Shown here piece by piece: positions 31,729 through 44,691 of a stretch of DNA of 64,000 nt. Both the position numbers and the translations under genes were made by a program. The stretch spans positions 3,576,288 through 3,640,287 of the forward strand of contig NC_092676.1 in assembly GCF_964355755.1 (NCBI RefSeq), in the 5' to 3' direction. Each line of letters opens with the position of its first letter. The first letter of the stretch is position 1. The notes under the pieces are model-generated. The model saw only the letters and a program-made list of their open reading frames with translations, made no database searches and was not told the DNA's origin. The stretch comes from Antedon mediterranea (taxonomy: Eukaryota > Echinodermata > Crinoidea > Comatulida > Antedonidae).

Positions 31729-31870
31729 CAATGTAAAAACCAAGTACGAAAATATTTACGCGCTGGCCATCAGTGAGGATAAATACAATGACGTCATATT
31801 GAGGATCACAGAAGCGCATACTGACGACGCAAACGAGTATGAAAATGGATTAGAACGATTAAACCAGTAA
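31729..31870 (+). other. Out-of-frame continuation of the class A tail
   Basis: Same arrangement as behind IgR3: KYENIY, KYNDVI and EYENGL remain open in the shifted frame and run into the first satellite unit. Confidence 0.6.
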
Positions 31871-32272
31871 ACTCTGTTATCTAAATGGACTAGTACGATT
31901 AAACCAGTAAAATCTGTTAACTAAATGGATTAGTACGATTAAACCAGTAAACTGTGTTATCTAAATGGATTAGTACGATTAAAAACCGTAAACTCTGTTA
32001 TCTAAATGGATTACTACGATTAAATCTGTAAACTCTGTTATCTAAATGGATTAGTACGATTAACCCAGTAAACTCTGTTATCTAAATGGATTAGTACGAT
32101 TAAACCAGTAAACTGTGTTATCTAAATGGATTAGTACGATTAAAAACCGTAAACTCTGTTATCTAAATGGATTACTACGATTAAATCTGTAAACTCTGTT
32201 ATCTAAATGGATTAGTACGATTAACCCAGTAAACTCTATTATCTAAATTGATTAGTACGATTAAAAACAGTT
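31850..32272. repeat. 40-bp satellite array, about 10 units
   Basis: Same unit as at 16014-16755. A five-unit block appears duplicated (31945-32100 against 32101-32255), with variants AAACCAG, AAAACCG, AAATCTG and AACCCAG in the same order. The array is cut off by the LINE tail at 32273. Confidence 0.9.
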
Positions 32273-34145
32273 ATTATTATTATTATTATTACTGCCTTTC
32301 CGCTGAAAAGTCTGTCGACATTTCCGCTTGGGCTGCTTCGTAAATCTCTTTTACTAGTTTCTCCCAGTCTGATCTTTCATTGGCTAGTTAAGAGCCATTG
32401 TCTGTAAAAATCAAAGATTTGGTGGCAGATGTAAAAAATGGATTTCGCTCAAATGTTTACCATGAATAGACATTTCAATAAAAAGCATATCTACAACATT
32501 CATTTTAATTTCTAGCCTCCGTTGCCATGACAACGGTCAATTATCCAAATTTTGATGTTTTTGCCACTTTTCAGATTTTCTATAGTGAAAAAGTACAAAC
32601 TTGTAGGCCTATACTTATTTTAACCAAAAATACTTACAGTATACAGTTTTTGTTTATAGCAGTGTAAACAACATGTATTGAGTTCCTTTTAATGTAGAAA
32701 AAAAAAAATTACAAAATGGAGTTTGGTTGATACCATTATTTTAAAAAGGGGTGTTTAAAAATTTTTTTATTTATAAAAGTATACCTCATAAACGTACCTA
32801 TAACTTCCAAAGTGGTGTTTTTATATCAATGAACTTTTGTAATTTGATAGTCAATAGGTTTGTCAACAATAATCATGAAAAAAACACTGGGGTAAATTTC
32901 GTACATATGTTTTGTGTTGCCAGGAAAATACGAAAAATACAAACAAAATATCAACAAACAAAACACATGAAAAACAATTTAAATATGGCTAATACAATAA
33001 TAAAATGTATATATGGCTTGTCATAATGCTACTAGAGTCATACGAATAGTCTAGATAAAATAGGAGAATGTGTTGCCAGGTTTATTTCAATTAATTGCCA
33101 GAAAAAACAGTATTTTGCATTGAAATATTTAGTTTATGAAAAATAATGTTAAACTTCGAAATAATTGCGTCAATGGTTTTTATAAATTTTTAAATCTATT
33201 TTGTGTAAAGAGATACAGAAAGACCTCCCAAAAAATCTGACCTTGTAAATAGGTCATTTGAGGTCAAAAGGGGTCAGAATGCAAAACAGGACAGGTTCCC
33301 ACTTTACTACAACTATTAATGTTTGATAAAAATTTACAAGGTAGTTCATAAAAATTTATCAACAATTTTCATTTTTTACCTATATTGTTACCTTAGCAAC
33401 CATTTCTATGTGTAACTAAGGAAAGTAATTTTTAAAAAAAACGTAATGGCGTTTTTATGAATACAAAGAATTTATTGCATTTGTAATTTGTCTCAATTTT
33501 ACTTCTACTGCATTCAAATAATCTTAAAGTGATGACAAACTTGACCTTGTAAATTCATTCATTTTGAGGTCAAATGAGGTCAACATTTTACCATAGTAAC
33601 TGTTTCTATGCGAAAATATTTAAAAAATAAGGGGTTTTTCATAAATACAAAACATTTTTTCTACATAGTTTTACATTTCTACTTTTTGCCAAATTTACTT
33701 TAAATACTGAATCCTAATAATCTCAGAAAGAAAGTCTTGACAAATCTGATTAAAGGTAAAAAATTGACCTTCAGTGTTATCTTAAACCTGTTTACGTAAC
33801 TAAGGAAAATTTTTTTTAAAATAAAATATGGAGTTTTCATGAAAAAAAAAATTATATTTTACATATTGAGGTCAAATGACATCAACATTTTACCTATAGT
33901 GTACTGTAGCAACTGTTTCTATACGTAACTAAGTACAATATTTTTAATATGGGGTTTCATGACTACAAACAATTTATTACAAAGCTTTACTACTTTTTCC
34001 CAAATTTAATTACCTACTGAATCCCAGAAAATGTCTGACCTTGTGAAAGGGTCATTTGTTGGGTCAAATTATGTCAAAATGTATTATTTATGTTATCTTA
34101 GAACCTGTTTCTATGCGTAACTAAGGATAATTGTTTTTCTAAATA

Positions 34146-34815
34146 CAGTTGAACCTCCCGTAAGTGGCCATCCTCGGGACCTGGAAAAGTGGCCGCTTAC
34201 GCGCGGTGACCCCTTACGGGAGGTTCTGCCGATAAAGGGCCAAAATCACGTATTATGGCTATACACGATATTCTTAACGAAAAGAGCCTCTCAATTTTCC
34301 AGCTAATTGTATTATTATTTATAATCAGGTGGTTTAGTATTTTTTAGCATTTTCAGAAAAATTTTAAAAGCTTTTATCATATGAAAAATGGTCAAAATCT
34401 GTGTAGTTTTCTCATCTCTTCACAATAATGTTTTTAAAACCGCTTCGAAATAAAGCTAATATATAAAGAAATACAATAAACATGGACCTCTAATTCATAG
34501 ATCCATGCAATAAGTATCACATTTTCGGGTGGCCGCTTACGGGAGGTCATTTATCATACAAAAAATCTCATTTTTAGTCGCGTGGACGCGACTCTATAGT
34601 TCACTATGTCGGTCGGTCTGTCTGTCGGTCCGGTATCACTATGCGTTTTAGCACGCGACTTATGACTGTTGGCCTTGTTAGCATAAAAGGTGCCCGCAGC
34701 TGCTTACGGGAGGTGGCCGCTTACGGTAGGTACCAAATGCACTAATTAGATAGGAAGAACAAACAGGCTTTTCAAATTGCGTCCGTTAAGGGAGGTGGCC
34801 GCTTACGAGAGTCCT
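34146..34815. mobile_element. Nested element with GTGGCCGCTTACGGGAGGT repeats
   Basis: Starts CAGTTGAACCTCCCGTAAGTG, a pogo/Tigger-like end. GTGGCCGCTTACG words in both orientations recur at about 34188, 34530, 34713 and 34797. No coding capacity. It sits inside the TTAA element. Confidence 0.5.
34576..34672. repeat. Short repeat nested inside the previous element
   Basis: AGTCGCGTGGACGCGACTC opens it and GCACGCGACTT closes it, with GGTCGGTCTGTCTGTCGGTC inside. It is the inverted relative of the repeats at 5813 and 60388. Confidence 0.55.
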
Positions 34816-36773
34816 TACGAATATGACCTTGTGAAACTGTAATTTGAAAATGCAAATAAGGCATACCTGCTAATAATCTACAAATTTAAATTTGTATAAG
34901 ATAAGTATAAAAAATCTAAAGAATATCTCAATTACCATAGTAACTGTTGCTATGCATAACTAAGGGAAATTGAATAATTATCAGATAATTATTAATTAAT
35001 AATTAATACTGAATCCAACCATCACAGTAAAAAAAATATAGAATTTAAAACCAATATTTAATATAAAGTGTGATATTTTACATACTGACCTTAAATGAAA
35101 TGAAATTTCACATCAGGGCTTCAATATTTGTTATGTAGCATTAACATACCTGAGTATATCATTGACTTTTGATTGGTTCAATTTTGGGGAGGGGAAAGTG
35201 GTGGATCCAGAAGTTTGAAATAGTTAGGGGGTTGGAGGCGAGGGTTTAAAAACTTTGTCATATCTTTTGCATTGCAATTTTTAACTTGGGGTGGGATGGA
35301 GGAGTTTGAATCCGTCTACTGGTTGGGCGATGGTAGCGGCAGTGTGGGTGGTGCCTGAATGCATGCATTTGACACTCTATAGTGGATGATCGACCAAAGT
35401 AGTGTTGCAGTTTATCTTTTTGTGGTTATTGTCGGGGTAGGGAGGGCGGGTGGGGGGGGGGTGGTAGTCGAAAGTGGTGGTGGATGGGCATGTGGGATCT
35501 ACTTAGGTTAGCAAATAAAAGAAGTAAAAAAATGAAAGAGGAGCTTCAAAATAAGAGAGGAGCTGCTTGTAGATTTTTAAATTACCCCAGTATTTTATTT
35601 TAGAAATCAATTATTAAACCTTAGAACTACCTATTTCTAATAAATCAGCTAAAAAAATACACCACTTTGGGCGTTATGGTGAAGTAAAATTTAGTTGCAT
35701 TTAACAATTTTAAAAAAGTGAAAAACACCCCTTTTTAAATAAATGGTATCTCCCAAAGTGTGAAAAAAAAAATAGAAACAGGTACACAATGCATTGTTAT
35801 TATGCATACACTAATTATTTTTTATAATTAAGTGAACAAAACAAAAATATCGTTCATCAAAGTAGTACCAATATCCATTTTAAAAAACCTTAAAAAGGAC
35901 AAAAATTGTCAAAAACACAAATTTGGCCGTTGCCATGGAAATATATGTGTAAAATAAAAAATACTTCATATTTGATTTCTCTCAACACATATATAGCCAT
36001 GTGCAAAATTTGAAAGAAATCCAATTTTTTGAGTCTGCCACTATTTTTGATATTTCTTTGATTCTTACAGACAATGGCTCTTAAGTTGTTTCATGTCTTT
36101 CTTGGTTTTCAATTGTCCGGGATACTTAATGTCTGTATTATGCTTATAAAGGGTGAGTAGGTCGTTGCTGAGAGTTATTGGTAGGGTGGTTCTCTGTCTT
36201 CCTCGAAATTTTATATTGGTAGTGTTGCTGAAATAATAGCGTATTGCTGTGTTGGCTGGTGTACATGGGTCTGTATGTGATGTGTAAGTATGTGACCCAA
36301 TAGTCTCCATCTTGCGTCGACTATTTCTAGTGAAATCGGTTTTGTTCCTGTCCTTCTGTATAAATGTATGTTCGATATCCTGTCTGGGAACCTGATACCT
36401 ATGATTTTGCGAAGTTGCTGTCTGTGAAATGTGTCGAGTTTATGTGCTTCTTCTTTTGTGAGTCCCCATGTTTCAGAGTTGTAGAGTAATATACCTTTAA
36501 CTAGTGAGTTGTACAGCTTGATACGTATTTTTAATTTGATTTTATCTTTTCGAAGCCACATCGAATTTAGTTTGGTCATTGCTACACGCGCTAGTTGTTT
36601 TCTTCTAATTATGTCTTGTCTGTCCCCCCAAGGCGCGATCCTACTTTTTTTCGTGTTTCTCCATTGTTCTTGTATGTCCTCTTTTTTCGTCTTACGATAG
36701 TGTGTTCTGTTTTTTCTTTATTTACATTTAAGTTGAAAGTTGATAGATGGCGTTCTAATTCGTTTACATTATC

Positions 36774-36900
36774 GCGAAGATGACGTCACCAAGGTGCATG
36801 CGAGTACAGTTGAAGTAAACGACGTATACGAATATATCGATACGCACAAAATGAAGTGTGCTAAGAAATAAAAGAGGAAAAACAGAACCAAACATTGAAA
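36774..36900 (+). pseudogene. Receptor tail relic beside the LINE
   Basis: GCGAAGATGACGTCACCAAGG and an NDVYEYIDTH-like reading match the decayed tail behind IgR1 (5262-5380) and IgR12. It marks former class A or C 3' flank. Confidence 0.6.
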
Positions 36901-39287
36901 ACTGCATCAATAAATTCTACATCATAAGAGACATAAATAGATGCACTGTTTCCTATAATAACTTTAATCGATATAGTATAGCATTTACTTTAAAAATGAG
37001 AGAGAAGTTGATTAAAGGTTTTGATCTTTTATGGATCATAGTCCACAAAAGATCGAAACGTTGATCATGACACCCTCTCTTTATTTTGAGCGAAAAATTA
37101 TTTTCATGAGAAACTGTATTTTAAAGCAAAAACTTGTTTGTCTTTTTATAAGCGAAATCAATAATTTTTTTTCTGCGGAAGTAAAAACTTTATATAAACT
37201 TCATTTTATAGTGAAATCGCTGTTGTTAATCATTTGCAGACTACCTGTTCCCATCACGGGTGGCTCATAATCAATATGAGTATCTTTATCTTAAATAATT
37301 TTAGGCTTAGCAGAAACATCTTTAATCCATGGCAGAAATAATATACAGTAATCAATTGTTTGTTGGAAATAAATTGAATTAAATTATAGAGATGAACATT
37401 AGAGAAACTTCTGAATGCATATTTTTATATTTTTTTAAATAATATGTGTACGTGTATTTCATTCTGAAGACTTTTCAAAAATAACATTGCTTTACATTTT
37501 GTTCTTTCCATGTTTTTGTTTGGCGAAATATATAATATGACAATTATAAGATAAGGTAGGATTTATTAACAATGATTAGTAAGAATTAAAATATCTGCAA
37601 CAGATCCTATTTTGGCATACAATAAACAACAAAAATAAAAATTCACAAAATGATAACATCGACTGTCAAATTAGGGTTTACATGATGGTTCTTCATATTA
37701 TACTGCAATTTAATTTATATAAATTATAATATTATCAAAATCTATGAAAAAGTAAAATGTTGATGCACATTTTGCAGAATGTTTAGTTAACATCCATTTA
37801 AACTTACATATTCAAATATAATTGATTATAAAAACAACCTTCAACATGAAGGGAAAACATTAAAAGTGAAACCATTAATTTATTTTACTTTAGATTTGAC
37901 TTGCCTTTCGGTTCAATGCTCTGTATATTGCTTCGTTCACACGGAAGACAGAGCCGTTCAACCCCCTTTAACAAAGTTTCCAATATTTAACAGAACAGCG
38001 GCGTTTTCAACTTCGTGTGAATATAACTTAAAAATTGGGATCTAAAATTACAAATATTTACTTCAATTGAATATTCCGTAATACAGCATCACATTTGAAT
38101 AAAATGTATCTCCTAGTATATCATAGACCATAACCTAACCATTAACCTATAACCTTATTCATAATACAGACACCACTGTGGTGGTACACATGAGATGCTG
38201 TTTAATTCTAAATGTTCCTATGATACACCATGTCGTATGTAGAGATACTGCACTGAGAATCAGGTAGTTAATTAGACTGCTGATTTGGGTAATCAGCCAA
38301 TCACGAGGCTTAACTATATTATGGTTGATTTTTTGGAAATTTCTAAGCTATGAATTAAAGTTAAAATTGAAGGGATGTCTTCGGCTTTTGGGAATGTACC
38401 AATTTTAGTTTTCGGTCCTAAACATAGTGCCACAACATTCTATTTAACATTAGTACTCATAGCATAGAACTCAAATAAACGTTTATTTTATAAACTCACT
38501 TTGTACTTTATCAAATGAATTGTTTCACAAACAAAATTGTTGAAACTGAAACTTACTGGTAATAATTTAATCACCGAATAGTTGTCACGAACACATCAGG
38601 TGTGTCAAAGTTTTAAATGGAGGTTTTTTATTTGTTATTAAATCATTTTTCTGAAAAAGGTCTCTAACTAATGAATATTAGAAAATACTGTATGTTTTTA
38701 AGAAACTGTAGGTTTACAACTAAATTATTTTAAAAAGACCAACAACAAAAATGGAAGAAATAAAGTTTTGCTTATTAGTACGACTCTTTAACACATTACT
38801 GTTACTGTTCGAAATGTTACGGTCCGGTCTTGTATTTATTGTACGGATATCTTTATAAACTTAGATGACCTTCTTTATACTATGTCATGAAACATTTATA
38901 TCGATTTAACATGAAGAAACCGACGAAAACCAATCGGAAAAAAGTTTTAAAAAAAGGAAAACAAATACTAATCGGTGAATATTTATCTACATATATTGTT
39001 GAGTATAAAAAACTCTACAATAGGAAATATCCATTGAGGCCTATTTTATCACATTCCTTATCAGTGCAGAATAACCGTAAACCCCCTCCTCCCGCCTCCC
39101 CCACCTAAAAAAGAGTACAACAACCAAAGTATCACGAAATGTAAGAATAGTAAATATCTTTATTTAACATTTGGTACGACAGGAAAGATAAAGTTATGTA
39201 GAGTGTTTTAACAAATCACAGTCACGAATTACTCAGCATTTACAATTAAATTCTCACTAACCACGCCCCCGACTGATAAACGTATAT
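36901..39287. other. Gene-poor interval
   Basis: AT-rich. It holds a GATCTTTT/AAAAGATC hairpin followed by GAAACGTTGATC at 37024-37065, a copy of the dispersed intergenic repeat at 37850-37990, and from about 38880 the distal flank shared with IgR3. Short open frames here have no family signal. Confidence 0.55.
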
Positions 39288-39302
39288 CACGCCCTCTGGA
39301 GG
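39288..39302 (-). promoter_or_regulatory. CTCF-like site upstream of IgR8
   Basis: On the minus strand CCTCCAGAGGGCGTG fits the CTCF consensus CCASYAGRKGGCRS at every position but the third. It lies about 510 bp before the IgR8 start and points opposite to the words at the other loci. Confidence 0.4.
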
Positions 39303-39809
39303 AAAATTGACAATGTATTAGGAAAGTATTTTAAAGTATTACATCATTAATGTTGAATATTCAGTGGCGCTATTTCCTGGTATTTTATTTCTGCAGTAAT
39401 CAAGTGTACCGTATCTGGTGCTGAAGTAGACCATTCCAACTTATAAAACAACAAAATAAAGACACAAGTGCCAACGTTTAATGTTTGACTACGAATACAG
39501 GATCTAACCGTATAGGCCTACGAAGTTATTTAATATTGGATATAATGTTGGATTGAAGTGTTTATAAATTGAGTACCATTGCAGCATACGTGTGAACAAT
39601 CAAACATTATTTAATGTATAAAATACTGGTGTCTTTGAATCGTCGGAATAAGGAATATAATTTATAGGAATATTTGCGTAAATCTCAATTTGATAAGGAA
39701 GTTCCAATATTCGGGCATCAATCGAGGTGCTTGAATCAGTACTGTACTATTCCTATTATAACAACGCGTGGGAACATCAATCGTCTTATGATATCTAATA
39801 TTGACTACA

Positions 39810-41656
39810 ATGTTTATAATGGCTCATCATCAACATTGTACATTGCTGTTTTTCAAGTGCCTGGTTATATTGTATAGTATTTTCTACTGCTGTGCACAAT
39901 CCTATACTTTTACAAAACATCCAAAACATGTTCTCGTTGGGAAGGGACAAACAGCAACGTTATCGTGTAAATGGACACCGGCATTGTATGACACTCATGT
40001 CATTTTCTGGTCATCGTTTTATGAAAGAAGGTCTAAAAGAATTGATACTTCTACTAGTACTACTTCAAAGTACAATTTAACAAATAAAGCAACATCGTCA
40101 TATCTTTCTGTTTTCAATGTTGATTACAATGATGTAGGAAACTACAGGTGTGATATCTCGAAAGGTGGTGGTTTATACAGTCTTTCTGAACTTGCATCTG
40201 TAGTTCTAGGAGAAACAGTGTGCGATCCAAAAAATGGCAATGGTGAGATTGGAACAACGCTGACATGTTCTTACTTTACTTCTTATTATTCACGTGATAT
40301 TGATTTACATTGGTATAAAGACAGGAAACATATTAGGTCCGATGTTAAAAATTATGTTATAAAATCAGGAGCCTTGACTGCCGAAGACGATGGAGCTGTA
40401 TTTACTTGTAAAGCCACCACTGGAATCCAAAATCAAGTGATAGGAACTTGTGAAATTACGCCGCTTGACTATTGATGCAGAGATCGAACAATCACCGCCA
40501 GGTCCACTTCATGTTGGTGATAGCTTTACCCTTACCTGCTCATGGAAAGGTAATCCTGAGTATTATAATTATACATGGACGTGGGATAACAAACCTGTAG
40601 GATCGTCACCAAATGAAAGACGATTTTCAAAAGATAATGTGCTTACTGTGAATAGTGTTGCAAATGGCAAAAAAGTTACTTGTACTATTAGTCGCAGTGG
40701 TCGTAACAGCAGCATAGCAACCTATACAGTGAACGTTACAGAGCAAATGACTACACGTTTGCAGTCGACATCTGGTACACCTACCCGCAACTCAATTACA
40801 CGTCATGTAACAACCAAAGTCCCTGTCGACACTAGGTACACGTACGTACAAGTCAATTACAGACCTATCAGAAACTAATATCCAGGATATTAATTCTACA
40901 ATAGTAATCATTGTCATCATTGGCGTAGTTGCGATAGCTCTTGTGAGTTTGATAACAGCATTTATAATTTACTTTTTAAAGAAAAGGCAAAAGAAACAGT
41001 ACGACAAAGAAGAGACAAAACCAGAAAATGTACCATTGAAAGAACCAGTTTACGGTAAAACTGAACAAAACATTAACAGTTCTGAAATAGATAATGACCT
41101 TCTGTGTGAAAATGTGGAGACAATGTACGCAGAACCTGACATGTCAGCAAATGGGTGCCATGTTAAATATGACACACCACAGAATGCAGTAAACATTGAT
41201 AAAACTGATGATTCTTTAGGTAAGCCAATGAAACCTAATGAAGCAAGTGATGCTAAGCCGGGAAAAACGACAAGTGCCGAAAGTACAGATGAAATACAAG
41301 TAAAACCGATCAAGTCCCGCAGTAAAGAAATTATTGAAGATCTGTATTCTAAGCCCAACAAACGGAATGCGAAAACGCCGATCGAGGCCCAAAGTAAAGA
41401 AATTCTTGAAGATCTGTATACTAGGCCTAATAAACCGACTGCAAGCAGACCGACTAAGGCCCACAACGTTGAAGATCTGTATTCTAAGCGTAACAAACCA
41501 ACGACAAGAATACCAGAAACTGTGCACGAAGATCCTACTAAGAAAAATGTAGAAGGCTTAACGTACGCAGAAATAGAGTTTACAAGCGGTATGTTCCCAG
41601 CCCCTGAACCACAGGACTACGGGCTTGATTACGCAACTGTACAGATTAAAAAGTAA
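39810..41656 (+). pseudogene. IgR8: class B receptor with two frameshifts, ITIM tail intact
   Basis: Block-duplication partner of IgR4. The start may be 39810 (MFIMAHHQ) or the usual 39819. Ig1 and Ig2 are open to about 40465, where 5 nt are missing from the CCGCTAGTATTGACT junction; that frame stops at 40475. Ig3 and the stalk are open in a second frame to 40878, broken near 40810. The membrane helix and tail are open in a third frame to 41656. The tail has YAEP, YDTP, YSKP, YTRP and a third repeat in which YxxP became YSKR, then LTYAEI and LDYATV. IgR4 and IgR8 are broken at different places, so each break postdates the duplication. Confidence 0.82.
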
Positions 41657-42619
41657 CGTAATATTGTTACGTAACCGTTACGTGTATAGTACTTACCGCT
41701 TACGTTGCAATACTTTTTAATACGTTTATCAATAACACATGTTGTAGAAATCAATATTAATCAATTATCGGTATGTGACGTAACCGTTTGGTCAAATCGT
41801 TTGTGACAGTTTTCTGCAATGTGTTTGTAGGCCAAAGATTAAAACAGAAGGTAACGTCTCCAGCTACCTCCATGAAGGATTAGATTTAATTTAACAGACT
41901 ATCACAACCGAGAACCATATTTTAACAACGTATTCATGAGGTAGATTTTGCCATGCACTTGTGACGTCAAAGTAATTTATGGAGACGGTTGTAAGGCGAT
42001 CTCGTGCGGCGATATCGTAAATCTCGCGATTGTTCTGACATCATATGTACATCCCTAATACGATGTTCTCGGTCAAGTTGTCTTTTAACGCGGATTGCTG
42101 TGAGTTGTTTCTGTAACTTTGTATACAGTTTTTTCTGTAACTTTGTATACAGTTTTTTTTTCTGTAACTTTGTAGGTATACAGTTTTTCATATTGATATA
42201 AAGTACCATAATATTCTATGTTAATTTTCTTTGATAAATGAATACATAAATAGGATGCATTACAACAACTATATAAATACACGTTATCACTTGTTGGTAA
42301 TTGTAAATATTAAATGTAAAGTCAAATAACTCAAGGAAGTACAGGAAACAATTAGCAACAGTTATGAGTTATATAAACACTAATATGAATGTACGAGGTT
42401 AGAGATTGGTGGTTACATTAATTCCCTTTCTGTCGATGGTACTTTGGACAATTCTCCCCGAGTGTTCAATAAGTCGGACTTCCGGAAAAAAGTAATTCAA
42501 CATTACAGCAATTCCTACATGATCAAAAAAAAAAAAAGAAGAAAAATGAAATAATTGAAAAAGTTAAAAAATTAGTTGGAGATTGATGGTTACTTTACTG
42601 TGGTAATTCGTTCAACTCT
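41657..42619. other. Intergenic, 3' flank of IgR8
   Basis: A CTGTAACTTTGTATACAGTTTTT unit is repeated three times at 42110-42190. The rest matches 19050-20155. No gene. Confidence 0.6.
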
Positions 42620-42753
42620 TAAGCTCTGTCTACACTAGTTTGACAAAAAAGGTGTGATATTCCCAAATATGGTAGTGGTATATCATGTCCATATATGGGC
42701 CCTTCACATTTTTTTTGTCACATAACATTTGATATTGTAAACAAAGCTTTACT
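42620..42753. mobile_element. MITE copy of 20157
   Basis: Same ends and body as the copy at 20157-20317 with small deletions, for example in the first TIR. Confidence 0.7.
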
Positions 42754-43608
42754 GTTTAAAAAAAATGACCCACATTTTTCATTTATTTGAAATTCATATA
42801 CAATTTAGATTTCAAAGATTTTTTTGTTATCTTTTGTGGTTCACCACCACATTTATTCATTCAATGTTTCATTAGGGCCTACACAATTTGTTACCATTAT
42901 TTTCTGTTTTTCCTCATTAATATCATAATTTTAACCTTTAGTATCATCATTAATAAACATTCATTTGTTATTTTGTTTTCTGAATTACTAAACATTAATA
43001 TACAGAGTATTTACTTCTTAACATTCTTTTTTTTGCTAAATCTTCTATTTACAAAACCAATTGTATATTAATTAAATACTTAGATTTCAAAGATAAAAAC
43101 ACACAAAGTAACGCAAAAGGTTCAAGAATTTTTTTTAGCTTGTGGTTCGTCAATATCTATACGATTGCACTGCGGTAATGTACCGGTACTGCAATGGTAA
43201 CAAGTTAAAACCAAACCAACTTCTCTTTCTCGATACTGGAGTAAAACTACAATTTATAACGCCTTCGATTTAAATTCCAAAAGGTAAAACAATGTTGTTT
43301 TTGCTTTAGATTTTCTATCGTGGTTCATCAATTGCACGGTAATGTACCGGTATTACTGGTAATAAGTTAAAACCAAACCAATTTCTCTTTCTCCATACTG
43401 ATAGTAAACTCTAATTGAAAGACTAAAACTAACTCCTTCGAGGAAGCAACGGCAATGGAAATTAAAGGGCGACAAATTTTACTTAATTCGTTTTTTATGA
43501 CATTAAATGGTCGCACAGACACTTCTGTTCATCTATTCATAGCAAAAAACTATTCAAAACAAACAAATTACGAAAACAGTAAGCCCTAATAAGGAAACAA
43601 GAGCATAT
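42754..43608. other. Intergenic, shared with 20318-21147
   Basis: No gene seen. The open frame at 42787-43071 is low-complexity and lies in sequence whose duplicate lacks it. Confidence 0.55.
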
Positions 43609-43762
43609 AAAGCCCTGTCCACACTATGTAACTTTATGTAAAAAGTTATTGCCCATAAACGGACATGATGATGTCACATCACTACCATATTTGGGCATAC
43701 CACTACCATGGGCACATCACACTTTTGTTGTCAAACTAGTTCGATAGTGTAGACAGAGCTTA
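43609..43762. mobile_element. MITE copy of 21148
   Basis: Same ends and body as 21148-21302. Confidence 0.7.
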
Positions 43763-44691
43763 ATGCTGGTTGGACCAAAAATAGATCGGAAATGAAAAAT
43801 CGGAACATAAAGGCTTGCTTCTAAATGTTCTCTATGTCTTGTCGTCACTTGGAAGGTAAACATATTATTATGTACACTACTCTCCCAGGCTAGGTCACTG
43901 CGTATATTGTTACAGTATTTCTATCTATGTTCAGTATTATATACTTTCTTATTTACATACAACCTGTCCTATTGGTATATAAGTACTCTAGGCGTTGTTT
44001 TCTGTTCTTCTGATGATGAGAATTGTTTCTCGAAACATGTCACATTTTAAGGCAGTTTGCCTATTCGTTAAATGCCTCGCTATACTCATATTAACTCGTA
44101 AGTTCGGTGGAATCATTCATGATTTATCTATTATATAATATGATTGTATGATTACCGTTATTTTGATATTAGTAAATGAATTTAGAAATACCTCTTTACT
44201 AAACGAATCGGAATAAAATAAAACTGAGATAATAACAGAAGCTGTGCGTGTGAAGTATACAACAACAGTGTCAAGGTAAAACATCCAAGTATTTTCATTT
44301 CGATTGGTTTGTTAAAAATGTCTAAATTCCTAATCCGGAGGTATTGAAGTAAATAAACACTGTATGGGGCATCATTGCATTATCACTGGATAACATACCA
44401 CACAATATAATAATAACACATATGCAACAATCTTCTAAAATAACTTTATAATCGGATAAACAATTATTTCTATATGATTGGATATTGTATTGGGCACAAA
44501 TGAAATCATATCGCGTGAGGCTTTAGTAATAATGTCTTTCAAAAGAATGCGTTAAAACATCAACTATTCTTACATTGTAGTCATTACCATAAATGATTGG
44601 AATCTACAATAGTCCTAAACAATCTCAATTTTGGTAAGGAAGTTACTTTAAACCGATCAAAAGCAATATTTGAGAATTGACATTCACAAGA
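43763..44691. other. IgR9 upstream region
   Basis: Near-identical to 21303-22228, including the CTGATGATGAGAA...GAAAC hairpin near 44009. It lacks the CTCF-like word. Confidence 0.55.

Larger units (their letters stand above)
32392..36080. mobile_element. 3.7-kb TTAA-flanked element with long inverted repeats
   Basis: TTAA occurs at 32388-32391 and 36081-36084. The element ends are GAGCCATTGTCTGTAAAAATC and, inverted, GAGCCATTGTCTGTAAGAATC, and diverged inverted similarity continues for at least 180 bp (both arms carry a CCGTTGCCATG-like word). The interior has diverged repeats of the type GACCTTGTAAATAGGTCATT plus GCAACTGTTTCTATGCG at about 33235, 33540, 33770, 33870, 34045 and 34815. No transposase is seen. 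TTAA targets are known for piggyBac and Kolobok; I cannot choose. Confidence 0.7.
32273..36770 (-). mobile_element. 5'-truncated LINE, split by a TTAA element
   Basis: Minus-strand LINE remains lie on both sides of a later insertion. At 36085-36770 are DIIRRKQLARVAM, YNSLVKGILLYNSETWGLTK and LDTFHRQQLRKIIGI, the C-terminal region of non-LTR reverse transcriptase proteins, with a frameshift near 36290. At 32296-32385 the same protein ends SDWEKLVKEIYEAAQAEM...SAERQ-stop, followed by a (TAA)n tail at 32273-32295. LINE DNA totals about 800 bp; the rest of this span is the insertion. The LINE 3' end sits in the satellite array, and its 5' truncation point near 36770 abuts a receptor tail relic. 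Confidence 0.8.

Noticed and set aside
35440-35470. G-rich run as a further CTCF-like site (also 47735)
   Set aside because: Low-complexity G runs without the CTMTA...RGTAT context.
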